From an uncultured Lachnospiraceae bacterium (GTDB taxonomy: Bacteria; Bacillota_A; Clostridia; Lachnospirales; Lachnospiraceae): a stretch of DNA of 19,739 nt. Below are positions 5,599 through 13,193 of the stretch, one piece after another. A program made the position numbers and the translations under genes. Position 1 is the stretch's first letter. Every line of letters starts with the position of its first letter. The stretch is from positions 4,490 through 24,228 of the forward strand of contig CAJUFW010000025.1 in the NCBI GenBank assembly GCA_910585655.1, written 5' to 3'. The notes under the pieces are model-generated. The model was not told where the DNA came from. It saw only the letters and a list, made by a program, of their open reading frames with translations, and searched no databases.

Positions 5599-6793
5599 TG
5601 CGTTCTGCAATCAACTCATAAATCCGTTCTGCCGCTCTGCCGTCCTGCTTTTCATAATAATGCTTTGTAAACTCTTCCCGGCGGCTGCGCCATTTTTCCT
5701 GACTGGCGCAGTCCGTTCTGATCTGCTCCGCTAAATGTACGGCGTCCGATGTCACCGGTCCCGGAACAAAGCTTTCATAAGGCTGGTAAAAACCTCTTCC
5801 GGAATCGGAAAATTCCTGCAAATCATCGGTACAAAAATAAATCGGCTTGTTCAGCAGCACATAGTCAAAAATAATCGAAGAATAGTCGGTAATCAAGGCA
5901 TCCGAACAGCACATCAACTCGATCAGATCCGGATATTCCGACACCAGACAACATCGGTCAATCTTCTTTTTGTTTTGCTTTTCATACGCCTCCGCTACAA
6001 ACGGATGTAGTCTTAGCAGCACGGCATAGTCCTTTGGCAAATGCTGGCACAGCGTTTCGATATCCACATGCAGCCGGGGAGCATCCTGTTCTGTGTCGCG
6101 CCAGGTCGGCGCATACAAAAGCAGCTTTTTTCCGGATAGCTGCGGATAGCTTTCTAACAATCCTTCCTTTTTTTCCTTACCCTCCTGCTGTCGGATCTGT
6201 TCTATCAACGCGTCGGTTCTTGGCAGCCCGGTCGCATAAGTACGATCTGGCGGCACAGCAAAAGCCTGGGCATATTGCTCTATCAACGCCGGAGCATTGA
6301 CAATCAGATGAGTAATATTTTGATTAATCCGACGCTCTTTCTCATGTAGCCAGCCTTTCGTTGCATCCTGCCCGAATTTTTTAATCGTACCCGTTCCATG
6401 CCAGAGCTGTACCACCTTTGTACGGCGGCGGATATGAAGATACGCCATTGGCAAAAACGCATTGTCCATCAGGATATATTCCGCTCGTGCCATCTGCCAA
6501 GGTTTTTTCAAAAAAAAGGAAAGCAGCGCGCTCTGCTGCCCTCCCGTCTGCGTCATCTGATTCCGCTCTCCTTTGGTCAGGGAAGTAAAGCGATACGGCG
6601 GCGTTACCTGCTGTTTTTTCATATAACGTTCCAGCCTGCGGACGTTGCCGTTTTCCGACGGATCGTGTGTCATAATCGAAAACACCTGGTTTTGGCGAAG
6701 CGGAAACAGGCAGCTTATCCGATAGATCAGAGCGTATAACCGATAGCCCAATTCTTTTTTTAAATTCCGTTCCTCTTCCATCCCTGCTTTCAC
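5594..6793 (-). CDS. CDP-glycerol:poly(glycerophosphate) glycerophosphotransferase (TagB/TagF-type), last gene of operon
   Basis: The 399-residue protein carries the single glycerophosphotransferase domain that moves glycerol phosphate from CDP-glycerol to a lipid-linked acceptor at the inner membrane face. Visible family motifs are QLWHGTG (His132), GLPRTDAL at 189-196, LLYAPTWRD at 225-233, LRLHPF at 260-265 and ITDYSS at 301-306. The length is close to Bacillus TagB (priming enzyme), but priming versus polymerising cannot be told from sequence. The GTG at 6793 overlaps the upstream stop by four bases (GTGA), suggesting translational coupling. The ATG at 6781 is an alternative start. It diverges from the other three transferases in the operon: its motif is WHGTGTIKK rather than WHGTPLK, so it probably has a different acceptor. 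Confidence 0.88.
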   Translation of the reverse strand: MKAGMEEERNLKKELGYRLYALIYRISCLFPLRQNQVFSIMTHDPSENGNVRRLERYMKKQQVTPPYRFTSLTKGERNQMTQTGGQQSALLSFFLKKPWQMARAEYILMDNAFLPMAYLHIRRRTKVVQLWHGTGTIKKFGQDATKGWLHEKERRINQNITHLIVNAPALIEQYAQAFAVPPDRTYATGLPRTDALIEQIRQQEGKEKKEGLLESYPQLSGKKLLLYAPTWRDTEQDAPRLHVDIETLCQHLPKDYAVLLRLHPFVAEAYEKQNKKKIDRCCLVSEYPDLIELMCCSDALITDYSSIIFDYVLLNKPIYFCTDDLQEFSDSGRGFYQPYESFVPGPVTSDAVHLAEQIRTDCASQEKWRSRREEFTKHYYEKQDGRAAERIYELIAERK

Positions 6794-8031
6794 CTGTCCT
6801 TCTTTTTTCCCTTTGTATTCCGCCAGCTTTCTATTTCCTCTATGACCTGATCCGAAGCGGTTCCCTTCTCATAGGTATGAAACGTTTTATAAAACGCCTC
6901 TGCCTTTTTTATAAATTCTCCTCCGATCTTGGTTCCATACCGTTTGATATCTCCGATCAATTCTTCTGTCGTCAGAGAAATCGGTCCTGGCGCCTCCTCT
7001 AAAAAATCAAAATAAAAGCCCCTTAGCTCATCCCGGTACTTTTCCAGATCATAAGTATAAAAATACAACGGTCTATGCAGCAGACTATAGTCAAACATAA
7101 CCGAAGAGTAATCCGTGATCAGAGCGTCTGCCACCAGATAAAGACTGCTGATTTCCGCCTGCGCGTTAAACGGATAGACAAACCCCTCCATACCGCTCCA
7201 GTCAATACGATCGCCCACCAGATAATGATATTTTACCGCTATTACATATTCCTCACACAAAGCCTCTTTTAGCTTGGTAAAATCAAGAGCCGGATGGAAC
7301 TGGTAAACTCCGTCCGGATCGTATTCATCGTCCCGCCAGGTCGGCGCATACAAAAGAACCTTTTTTGTCCCTGCCGGAAGCCCTAACTCCTGCCGGAGCC
7401 GTTTTATTTCCCGGGGATTGTTTTTGGCAAACAACACATCGTTTCGTGGATAGCCGATACAAAGCATTTTTTTATGAAAATCAAAACAACGCGGAAAAAT
7501 CTCCGCCGAAAATACATTTTGGGCAATCAGGTAATCCCAGGTTTTGGTATTATCTGTAAATTCCCGGTGATACTGTAAAATATCATGGCTGCTTGACATA
7601 TGAACGGAATCCATATCCAACGCCAGTTTTTTTAACGGCGTCCCGTGCCAGGTCTGAATATAGAGCTGGTTTTTCTTTTTACGGATAAATTTCGGCTGCC
7701 TGGTATCAAAAATCCAGACGGCAGCCACCGACATATAATACAGATGAAGGAAACGCCCGTAACGTACTACCTTGGCTGTACCAGGAAGATGCTCTGGCGC
7801 TTTTCCTTTTTGAAACAGCCAGATACAGCGAAACTTTTGATCCAGACCGCGTTCTACCATTCGTTCATAAACCGCCCGCGGATTGCCGGTATAATTTAAC
7901 CCGATGCTGCTGTCAAATATCACCATATTCTTCTGTACCGGAAGAATCGGCAGCATCACCCGGTATCCGCCTACCATCAACGTTTTTACTGCACCCTTTG
8001 CCATTTGCTTGAAACGCCCTAAAAGTCCCAT
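6790..8031 (-). CDS. CDP-glycerol glycerophosphotransferase (TagF-like, single domain)
   Basis: The 413-residue protein contains the complete glycerophosphotransferase domain: IQTWHGTPLKK (Trp128-His129-Gly130), GYPRNDV at 193-199, LLYAPTWRDDEY at 227-236, and ITDYSSVMFDYS at 305-316 with LHRPLYFYTYDLEKYR following. It resembles the C-terminal halves of the two fusion enzymes upstream in the operon, which suggests a common origin by duplication. The short N-terminus is amphipathic to hydrophobic (about 8-32) and may help membrane attachment. The start at 8031 is chosen because AGGAGG lies 8 bases upstream, within the last two codons of the HAD gene. An upstream in-frame codon at 8079 would overlap that gene by 43 bases. 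Likely role: extension of a glycerol phosphate chain. Confidence 0.9.
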   Translation of the reverse strand: MGLLGRFKQMAKGAVKTLMVGGYRVMLPILPVQKNMVIFDSSIGLNYTGNPRAVYERMVERGLDQKFRCIWLFQKGKAPEHLPGTAKVVRYGRFLHLYYMSVAAVWIFDTRQPKFIRKKKNQLYIQTWHGTPLKKLALDMDSVHMSSSHDILQYHREFTDNTKTWDYLIAQNVFSAEIFPRCFDFHKKMLCIGYPRNDVLFAKNNPREIKRLRQELGLPAGTKKVLLYAPTWRDDEYDPDGVYQFHPALDFTKLKEALCEEYVIAVKYHYLVGDRIDWSGMEGFVYPFNAQAEISSLYLVADALITDYSSVMFDYSLLHRPLYFYTYDLEKYRDELRGFYFDFLEEAPGPISLTTEELIGDIKRYGTKIGGEFIKKAEAFYKTFHTYEKGTASDQVIEEIESWRNTKGKKKDR

Positions 8032-8036
8032 TTCTG

Positions 8037-8846
8037 CTACCTCCTCAGCGCTTCCCACAGATCCTGAATGCTCTCGCAATAATAATCCGGCGGATAATCC
8101 GTAGTTGCCAAATCCTCCTGCTTTGCCTCGCCGGTAAAGACCAGGGCAGTTTCTACTCCGGCATGGATCCCGCAGGCAATATCCGTATAAAGTCTGTCCC
8201 CAATCACCAACGTTTCCTCCGGATGATATCCGGTTCTCTCCAAAGCCAAATCAACCATAATCCGATTTGGCTTGCCGATGTAAAGCGGTTCCCGTCCCAC
8301 TGCCTGACCGATCAGCCCGCAGATGGCTCCGCAGTCCGGAATATAGCCAAAGCCGACCGGGCAAGCCAAATCCGGATTCGTCGCCAGGTAATCTACCTGC
8401 CGTGTCTGCAAAAGCTCGCAAACCCGCGTTACCTTTTCATACGTCAGCTCATTGTCAAAGCCCACTACCACTGCCCGGATTTCCTCTTCCATCCCTTCGG
8501 TGATCCGCAGACCAAAGCTTTCCAGTTCCCGGCGAAACGAAGCAGTCCCTGCCACATGCAGCAGAGCATCTTGATACTTTTCTTTTAAATAGAGCGCCGT
8601 CGCATAGGAAGCAGTTAAAAAATTACTTTCCTCTACCTCAATGCCCATTTTGGTAAATTTGATCACATAATCCGCTATGCCTTTGGTCGAATTATTGGTG
8701 ATAAAAATATATTTCCCGCCCTGCGCTCTGACCTCTGCCATAAAATCCAACGTTCCCTTAATCGGCGTTGCGTCAAAGGATATCGTTCCGTCGATATCTA
8801 ACAAAAACAACTTTTTATGCCGTAGGGAACCTGTCAGCCGTTCCAT
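8037..8846 (-). CDS. HAD-IIA (NagD/PGP-like) phosphatase
   Basis: The 269-residue cytoplasmic protein has all motifs of HAD subclass IIA: the nucleophile motif LLDIDGT (Asp17, Asp19), FITNNSTK at 48-55, GKPNRIM with Lys192, and VIGDRLYTDI with Asp217 and Asp222. Relatives dephosphorylate small phosphates such as glycerol phosphate, 4-nitrophenyl phosphate or nucleotides. The start overlaps the tagD stop by one base (TGATG), and the downstream gene takes its ribosome binding site from the last two codons here, so it is firmly part of the teichoic-acid-type operon. A role in the glycerol phosphate pool, or in removing a stray phosphate ester, fits the context but is inference. Length is normal, and no membrane segment is seen. 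Confidence 0.87.
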   Translation of the reverse strand: MERLTGSLRHKKLFLLDIDGTISFDATPIKGTLDFMAEVRAQGGKYIFITNNSTKGIADYVIKFTKMGIEVEESNFLTASYATALYLKEKYQDALLHVAGTASFRRELESFGLRITEGMEEEIRAVVVGFDNELTYEKVTRVCELLQTRQVDYLATNPDLACPVGFGYIPDCGAICGLIGQAVGREPLYIGKPNRIMVDLALERTGYHPEETLVIGDRLYTDIACGIHAGVETALVFTGEAKQEDLATTDYPPDYYCESIQDLWEALRR

Positions 8847-9241
8847 CAGGACTGCCCCATATTCAAATCATGCTTGATTTTGGTCGTGGAAATTCCTTCC
8901 GTCCTCGGCAGGTACACGACTTCACAGTAATCCTTTAAAAAGTCAAACTTTCCTTCCCAGTCGTTCCCCATTACAAATACATCGATCTGATTGTCTACGA
9001 CATCCTTTATCTTCTGCTCCCAGGTCAGCTCCGGGATCACCTCGTCTACGTATTTGATCGCTTCTAAAATCAACTTCCGATCCTCATAGGAATGGTACGC
9101 CTGTTTATGCTTCTGCGCGTTAAATTCATCGGTGGAAAGCACGACCAGCAGATAATCGCCCAGTGCTTTTGCCCGACGCAGCAGATGGATATGCCCTGCA
9201 TGCAGCAAATCAAATGTCCCATACGTAATTACTTTTTTCAT
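8846..9241 (-). CDS. tagD: Glycerol-3-phosphate cytidylyltransferase
   Basis: This 131-residue enzyme makes CDP-glycerol from CTP and glycerol 3-phosphate, the donor used by the glycerophosphotransferases of this operon. The nucleotidyltransferase signature GTFDLLHAGH is at 8-17 (Asp11, His14, His17) and RTEGISTTKIK at 113-123. Much of the body, for example YVDEVIPE, VFVMG-DWEGKFDFLKD and CEVVYLPRTEGISTT, matches what I know of Bacillus subtilis TagD nearly word for word. Length is as expected. The ATG at 9241 has GGAGG 7 bases upstream, and the gene starts 30 bases after tagH. The use of glycerol 3-phosphate (not ribitol phosphate) is the most secure clue to polymer chemistry in this window. 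Confidence 0.96.
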   Translation of the reverse strand: MKKVITYGTFDLLHAGHIHLLRRAKALGDYLLVVLSTDEFNAQKHKQAYHSYEDRKLILEAIKYVDEVIPELTWEQKIKDVVDNQIDVFVMGNDWEGKFDFLKDYCEVVYLPRTEGISTTKIKHDLNMGQS

Positions 9242-9271
9242 CGTCTTACCTCCATTTTATAATCCTTTGTT

Positions 9272-10009
9272 TTACAATAGCTTTGATTCATAAACCGCCG
9301 CTACCTCTTCGATTTCGCCCTGTGCGATGATATGCCCTTTTTCTAATAAAATTGCCTTGTTACAGACACGCCGTACTTGTTCTAAGGAATGAGAGACAAA
9401 CAATACCGTAACGTTTTTTTCAATCATCGACATGATTTTCTTTTCGCTTTTTTTGCGGAACTTGGCATCCCCTACAGAAAGTACCTCATCCAAAATCAGA
9501 ATATCCGGTTCGACCACCGTAGCGATAGAAAAGCCCAGCCGGGACTTCATCCCGGAGGAGTAATTCTTCACCGGAACGTCGATAAAATCTCCCAATTCGG
9601 AAAACTCTATAATCTCCTCATATTTTTCCCGGATAAATTCCTTGGAATGCCCAAGCATCGCCCCGTATAAGAAAATATTTTCCTTTCCGGTATACTGCTT
9701 GTCAAAGCCTGCCCCCAACTCTAGCAGCGGGACAATGCTTCCCTTTATCTCCACAGAGCCCTCCGTCGGCTTTAATACGCCTGCCACTACCTTTAAGAGC
9801 GTACTTTTCCCTGCGCCGTTTAAGCCAAGGATACCGACGCGATCTCCCTCCTGTACTTCAAAAGAAATCTCCTTTAATGCCCAAAACTCCTTATACATCA
9901 GTTGATGCTTGAGGAATTTGATAATATAGTCTTTGAGATCGTCCACCTTCTCCGAATTCAGGTTAAACTTCATCCCTACCTGATCTACCTTCAAAACTGT
10001 CTTACTCAT
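9272..10009 (-). CDS. tagH: Teichoic-acid-type polymer ABC exporter, ATP-binding subunit
   Basis: The 245-residue ATPase has Walker A GLNGAGKST (62-70), the signature SSGM (151-154, short form of LSGGQ as in TagH, Wzt and RfbE proteins) and Walker B ILILDE (170-175), followed by an H-loop (FVSHS). Its N-terminus lengthens the usual start with a KFNL...LKDYIIKF stretch, as in polysaccharide/teichoic acid exporters. It lacks the C-terminal extension of Bacillus TagH and the carbohydrate-binding tail of Wzt, so it belongs to the short form. It would drive flipping of the lipid-linked polymer through the TagG permease. The ATG at 10009 overlaps the stop of the upstream fusion gene (ATGA), so an earlier in-frame start is not needed. 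GAGG lies 10 bases upstream. Confidence 0.93.
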   Translation of the reverse strand: MSKTVLKVDQVGMKFNLNSEKVDDLKDYIIKFLKHQLMYKEFWALKEISFEVQEGDRVGILGLNGAGKSTLLKVVAGVLKPTEGSVEIKGSIVPLLELGAGFDKQYTGKENIFLYGAMLGHSKEFIREKYEEIIEFSELGDFIDVPVKNYSSGMKSRLGFSIATVVEPDILILDEVLSVGDAKFRKKSEKKIMSMIEKNVTVLFVSHSLEQVRRVCNKAILLEKGHIIAQGEIEEVAAVYESKLL

Positions 10010-12315
10010 AACTGAAATACCTCTTTGGCAATATTTTCCGAAGCATGCCCGTCTTCCCATCCGCAGAATCGCTCATAAAATGTCTCATAGCGTTCCTGGT
10101 ACTGAAGGCTAATCGCATCGATTCGTTTGATCGCCTCTATGACCTCTTCGGTCGTAAACAGCAGCGGCCCCGGAACCTCCCGTTCCATATCAATATAAAA
10201 GCCCCTTAACATATCCCTGTATTTTTCCAGGTCATATGTATAAAACAAAATCGGGCGTTTTAAATTGGCATAATCAAAGAAAACCGAGGAATAATCCGTA
10301 ATGCAGATATCCGATATCAGGTAAATATCCGCAATATCATCGTATTTGCTTAAATTAAAGGCAAAATCCTCCACGCCTGTCACGTCAAGAGAATCCGCAA
10401 TAAAATAATGCGTACGCAGCAAAATCACATATTCTTCGCCCAAGGCGCGGCGCATCTGCCCCAAATCCAGCTTCAGCGTAAACTTATACTGTCCCTTTCC
10501 ATAATATTCGTCGTCCCGCCAGGTCGGTGCATACAAAATCGTCTTTTTCCCCTCCGGGATACCGATCTTTTTGCGAATTGCCGCCGCCTTTTCTTCTCTG
10601 TCCGGCGCATGCAGGATGTCGTTGCGCGGATATCCGTACTCCAGCATTTTTTTATCATACAGGAAACAGCTTTTAAATACATCAGAAGAAAATTGGTTGG
10701 CAGCAATCAGATAATCCCAGTCTCTGGTCTGACGGTATACCTCGTATTTATAAAGCGGCGTTGCGCTATACACTTCTTCCATATCAAATACCAGCCGCTT
10801 TAACGGAGTCCCATGCCACGTCTCCAAAAATACACTGCCCTGCCGTTTTCTCATCCATACCGGCTGACGCATATTGAATACAAAATATTTACATCTTCCC
10901 AGATAATAAAAATACCGCAGTCCAAAACGCTTTACCTTTGTATGCTTATAAGGAATCTTACTTTTTTGATTGATCACCCAAATAAAACGGAAGCGCCCAG
11001 GATAATTTTTCTGTAGATATTCGTATATATATTTCGGGCTGTCCGCATAATTCTTGCCTAAAAAGCTTTCGCACATCACCCAGTTTTCCTTCATCGGACG
11101 CTTTAAAAACCAATGAATATAGAGCGTCTTGGCAAATTCCCTTGGCTTTTTTATAAAGCGTGCAATCTTTTTAACGCCCAGCTTCCGGCTGACCAGCCAA
11201 TAAGTCTTTTTCCGACTGCCTGCCAGTAACGCACGAATACACTTTTTCTTATAACCGTCCAATCGCTTTATCTGAGCAGGCGAAATACCAGAGACAGCCT
11301 TCCTCATCCGATCGAAGCGCTCCGTCCTCCAGAACTCATGCTCGCTCCGGCGGAACTTTTTCATAAAATAACTGGTATAATAATTGATCAGCTTCCCGTC
11401 AAGCCTGCCGCGCACGCTGCCTTCTGCCGACACTTTGGAAACCGCATATTCATAGGCAGATACCATTTCCTCAAAGCGGTTTTCACTCTTTTCCTGGGAA
11501 AGAGCCGGAAAATGGAGCGGATCGCTGTGTTTACGTTTGACGTATACGGCGTCCGGCACGAACTCAAATGTCTTTGCATGTTCTATCGTTTCTGCCACAA
11601 AAGACAGATCCGGATAATAACGGAGCTGCTCCGGAAAACGAATCTGATACTGGTTTAGGAACTCCCGGCGGATCAAGATATGCAGCACGGAAACATTACG
11701 AATTCCCTTCTGCTTTGTAATAAGCGCCTTACCAGCCAGCCATTTTTCCAGATTGGTCTCTCCGACAGCCGCCATTTCCGCCGCTTCATTTGCCGCTTCG
11801 TCCTGCGCCATATCCTCATAGCCGTCTCCGTCTTCGTCGCCTTCCTTTTCGTTCTCCTCTTCCGCCTGCTGCTGTTCTAAGAGCATACTAAGAAAACCTG
11901 CCCTAGCATGCCAGGATCCGGTCTTTTTACCGTAGATAATCTCCGTATCCTTCCTGGCAGTCTGCAGCATCTGCCCTAACGTATTTTCATAAAAATAGTC
12001 GTCGCTGTCCAGAAAATACACATATTCGCCTCTTGCCGCCTCCAAGCCGCGGTTTCTGGCTGCGGCAACTCCACAGCGATCATCTTCGTCCTCTTCCGGC
12101 TGGGATACGCCTGGCTTTGCCGAAGGCTCCAAACGCAGAACCTGGATCGGGAACTCCTTTTGGAATTCCTCTACGATCCCTTCTACCTCTTCTTCCGGCT
12201 GATCCAATACTAAAATCCACTCCAAATCCTGGAATTCCTGTTCCCGGATGCTCTCCGCGCAGTCCCGCAGACAAGCTTTTCCTTTATGAAAAGGTGTGAT
12301 AATACTTACCTTCAT
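10006..12315 (-). CDS. Bifunctional GT2 glycosyltransferase / CDP-glycerol glycerophosphotransferase (second copy)
   Basis: A 769-residue two-domain enzyme. Residues 1 to about 260 are a family GT2 (GT-A) domain starting MKVSIITPFHKG, with AARNRG at 85-90 and the metal-binding motif LDSDD at 102-106. An acidic, Glu/Asp/Ala-rich insert (about 147-196) breaks it in two. A basic middle region (about 290-400) leads to the glycerophosphotransferase domain: ETWHGTPLKR at about 498-507, GYPRNDIL, LYAPTWRDDEYYGKG and CITDYSSVFFDYANL. It could add a sugar and a glycerol phosphate to the same polymer, with sugar and acceptor unknown. The ATG at 12315 matches the paralogue's start and follows an AGGAA site, while upstream starts lack one. 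It is followed by tagH with a four-base overlap. No signal or clear transmembrane segment. Confidence 0.88.
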   Translation of the reverse strand: MKVSIITPFHKGKACLRDCAESIREQEFQDLEWILVLDQPEEEVEGIVEEFQKEFPIQVLRLEPSAKPGVSQPEEDEDDRCGVAAARNRGLEAARGEYVYFLDSDDYFYENTLGQMLQTARKDTEIIYGKKTGSWHARAGFLSMLLEQQQAEEENEKEGDEDGDGYEDMAQDEAANEAAEMAAVGETNLEKWLAGKALITKQKGIRNVSVLHILIRREFLNQYQIRFPEQLRYYPDLSFVAETIEHAKTFEFVPDAVYVKRKHSDPLHFPALSQEKSENRFEEMVSAYEYAVSKVSAEGSVRGRLDGKLINYYTSYFMKKFRRSEHEFWRTERFDRMRKAVSGISPAQIKRLDGYKKKCIRALLAGSRKKTYWLVSRKLGVKKIARFIKKPREFAKTLYIHWFLKRPMKENWVMCESFLGKNYADSPKYIYEYLQKNYPGRFRFIWVINQKSKIPYKHTKVKRFGLRYFYYLGRCKYFVFNMRQPVWMRKRQGSVFLETWHGTPLKRLVFDMEEVYSATPLYKYEVYRQTRDWDYLIAANQFSSDVFKSCFLYDKKMLEYGYPRNDILHAPDREEKAAAIRKKIGIPEGKKTILYAPTWRDDEYYGKGQYKFTLKLDLGQMRRALGEEYVILLRTHYFIADSLDVTGVEDFAFNLSKYDDIADIYLISDICITDYSSVFFDYANLKRPILFYTYDLEKYRDMLRGFYIDMEREVPGPLLFTTEEVIEAIKRIDAISLQYQERYETFYERFCGWEDGHASENIAKEVFQL
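11728..11877 (-). other. Acidic low-complexity insert inside the GT2 domain, second fusion enzyme
   Basis: Codons 147-196 encode a Glu/Asp/Gln/Ala-rich stretch (EEENEKEGDEDGDGYEDMA is typical). It sits between ARAGFLS and KGIRNVSVLHILIRR, two pieces also present in the paralogue, which has an unrelated acidic insert at the same site. Confidence 0.7.
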
Positions 12316-12353
12316 CTGTATCTTCCTCATTCCTTTTACAATCTTGCACCGGC

Positions 12354-12382
12354 TTTTTACCAACCTCTCTACCGGCAGTCAA
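12354..12382 (-). promoter_or_regulatory. Possible internal promoter ahead of the second fusion gene
   Basis: In the 70-bp gap after tagG, TTGACT (12382-12377) and TAAAAA (12359-12354) are 17 bases apart on the minus strand. The -35 is good and the -10 is poor (4 of 6). It could give extra transcription of the genes from the second fusion through to the last transferase. Confidence 0.3.
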
Positions 12383-12385
12383 GCA

Positions 12386-13159
12386 CTAAATATTCAAAAT
12401 AAATTTATCCTGTTTCCGGTAAAACAAAAATACCCCTAACAGCAGAGTCGCAAGCGCAAACCCGGCTGAATAATACAGGGAAAAGGTCTCTAAAGGATTC
12501 CCAAATACAGCATTCCGGAAATTGACGATCACCGCATATAAAGGGTTCAAATCCAAAATCCAGCCATAGCCCTGCCGCAGCACCCGATCCGGCTCGTAGA
12601 AGATCGCGGAACAATACATCACTAACGTAAGGATGACTCCCCACAGATATTCCATGTCCCGGAAAAAAACTGCCATCGTAGAAAGACATAAGCCTACCCC
12701 TACCGTCATCACCAAAATAATCGTGAGCGGAACTACCGCCTCAAGGATGTAAAACGTCGGATAAACGCCTAATATCAAGCTGACTACCACCAGTACCAAC
12801 AGCGATATCAGAAAAATCACATAATTTGACAAAGTGGTCGCCACCGGATAGATGTATTTCGGCACATAGACCTTTTTGATCATCGCCGCGTTGCTTCGGA
12901 TAGATTTTGTCGCCGCTTTGGTGGAGTTGGCAAAAAAGGTATACAGCAAACGCCCGGTCAGGATATAGACCGGAAAGGTATGATCTGCCTTTCCATAAAG
13001 CCCGGAAAAGACAATGGTCAAGACTACCATTGTCAATAACGGCTCTAACAGCGTCCAAAAAATCCCCAGATAAGAACGCCGGTATTTCAGCTTGATATCC
13101 TTTTTTACCAGCTCTAACAACAGGAAGCGGTATTTCATCAGATTTTTAACCTGTCTCAT
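12386..13159 (-). CDS. tagG: Teichoic-acid-type polymer ABC exporter, membrane subunit
   Basis: The 257-residue protein is an ABC-2 type permease of the polysaccharide/teichoic acid export group. The N-terminal KKDIKLKYRRSYLGIFWTLLEPL motif is typical: a coupling helix then LG-WT-LEPL. About six membrane segments follow (roughly 36-55, 63-80, 109-131, 140-165, 176-190, 228-247). A hydrophilic reentrant region contains the conserved IFYEPDRV...NPLYAVIVNFRNAVFG, as in TagG and Wzm. Together with TagH it would export a polymer assembled on undecaprenyl phosphate. The ATG at 13159 has AAGGAG 9 bases upstream. It lies between two paralogous fusion genes, whereas tagG and tagH are usually adjacent. 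The assignment is firm for the family. The exported polymer is inferred from tagD and the transferases. Confidence 0.93.
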   Translation of the reverse strand: MRQVKNLMKYRFLLLELVKKDIKLKYRRSYLGIFWTLLEPLLTMVVLTIVFSGLYGKADHTFPVYILTGRLLYTFFANSTKAATKSIRSNAAMIKKVYVPKYIYPVATTLSNYVIFLISLLVLVVVSLILGVYPTFYILEAVVPLTIILVMTVGVGLCLSTMAVFFRDMEYLWGVILTLVMYCSAIFYEPDRVLRQGYGWILDLNPLYAVIVNFRNAVFGNPLETFSLYYSAGFALATLLLGVFLFYRKQDKFILNI

Positions 13160-13176
13160 AACTATTTTCTCCTTAG

Positions 13177-13193
13177 CTCAGTTTGGAACCGAG
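13177..13193 (-). other. Intergenic hairpin between the first fusion gene and tagG
   Basis: A 7-bp stem with one G-T pair (CTCGGTT with AACTGAG) and a 3-base loop fills half of the short gap, ending right before the tagG ribosome binding site. With no T-run it is not a terminator. It may shield the upstream mRNA end or tune expression between the two genes. Confidence 0.35.

Noticed and set aside
8032..8079. An earlier start for the TagF-like gene at 8079
   Set aside because: It would overlap the HAD gene by 43 bases, while an AGGAGG 8 bases before the ATG at 8031 marks the start clearly.
8163..8588. A 141-residue open frame on the plus strand inside the HAD phosphatase
   Set aside because: It is antisense to the conserved HAD motifs and shows no domain features. 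It is a shadow of the real gene.
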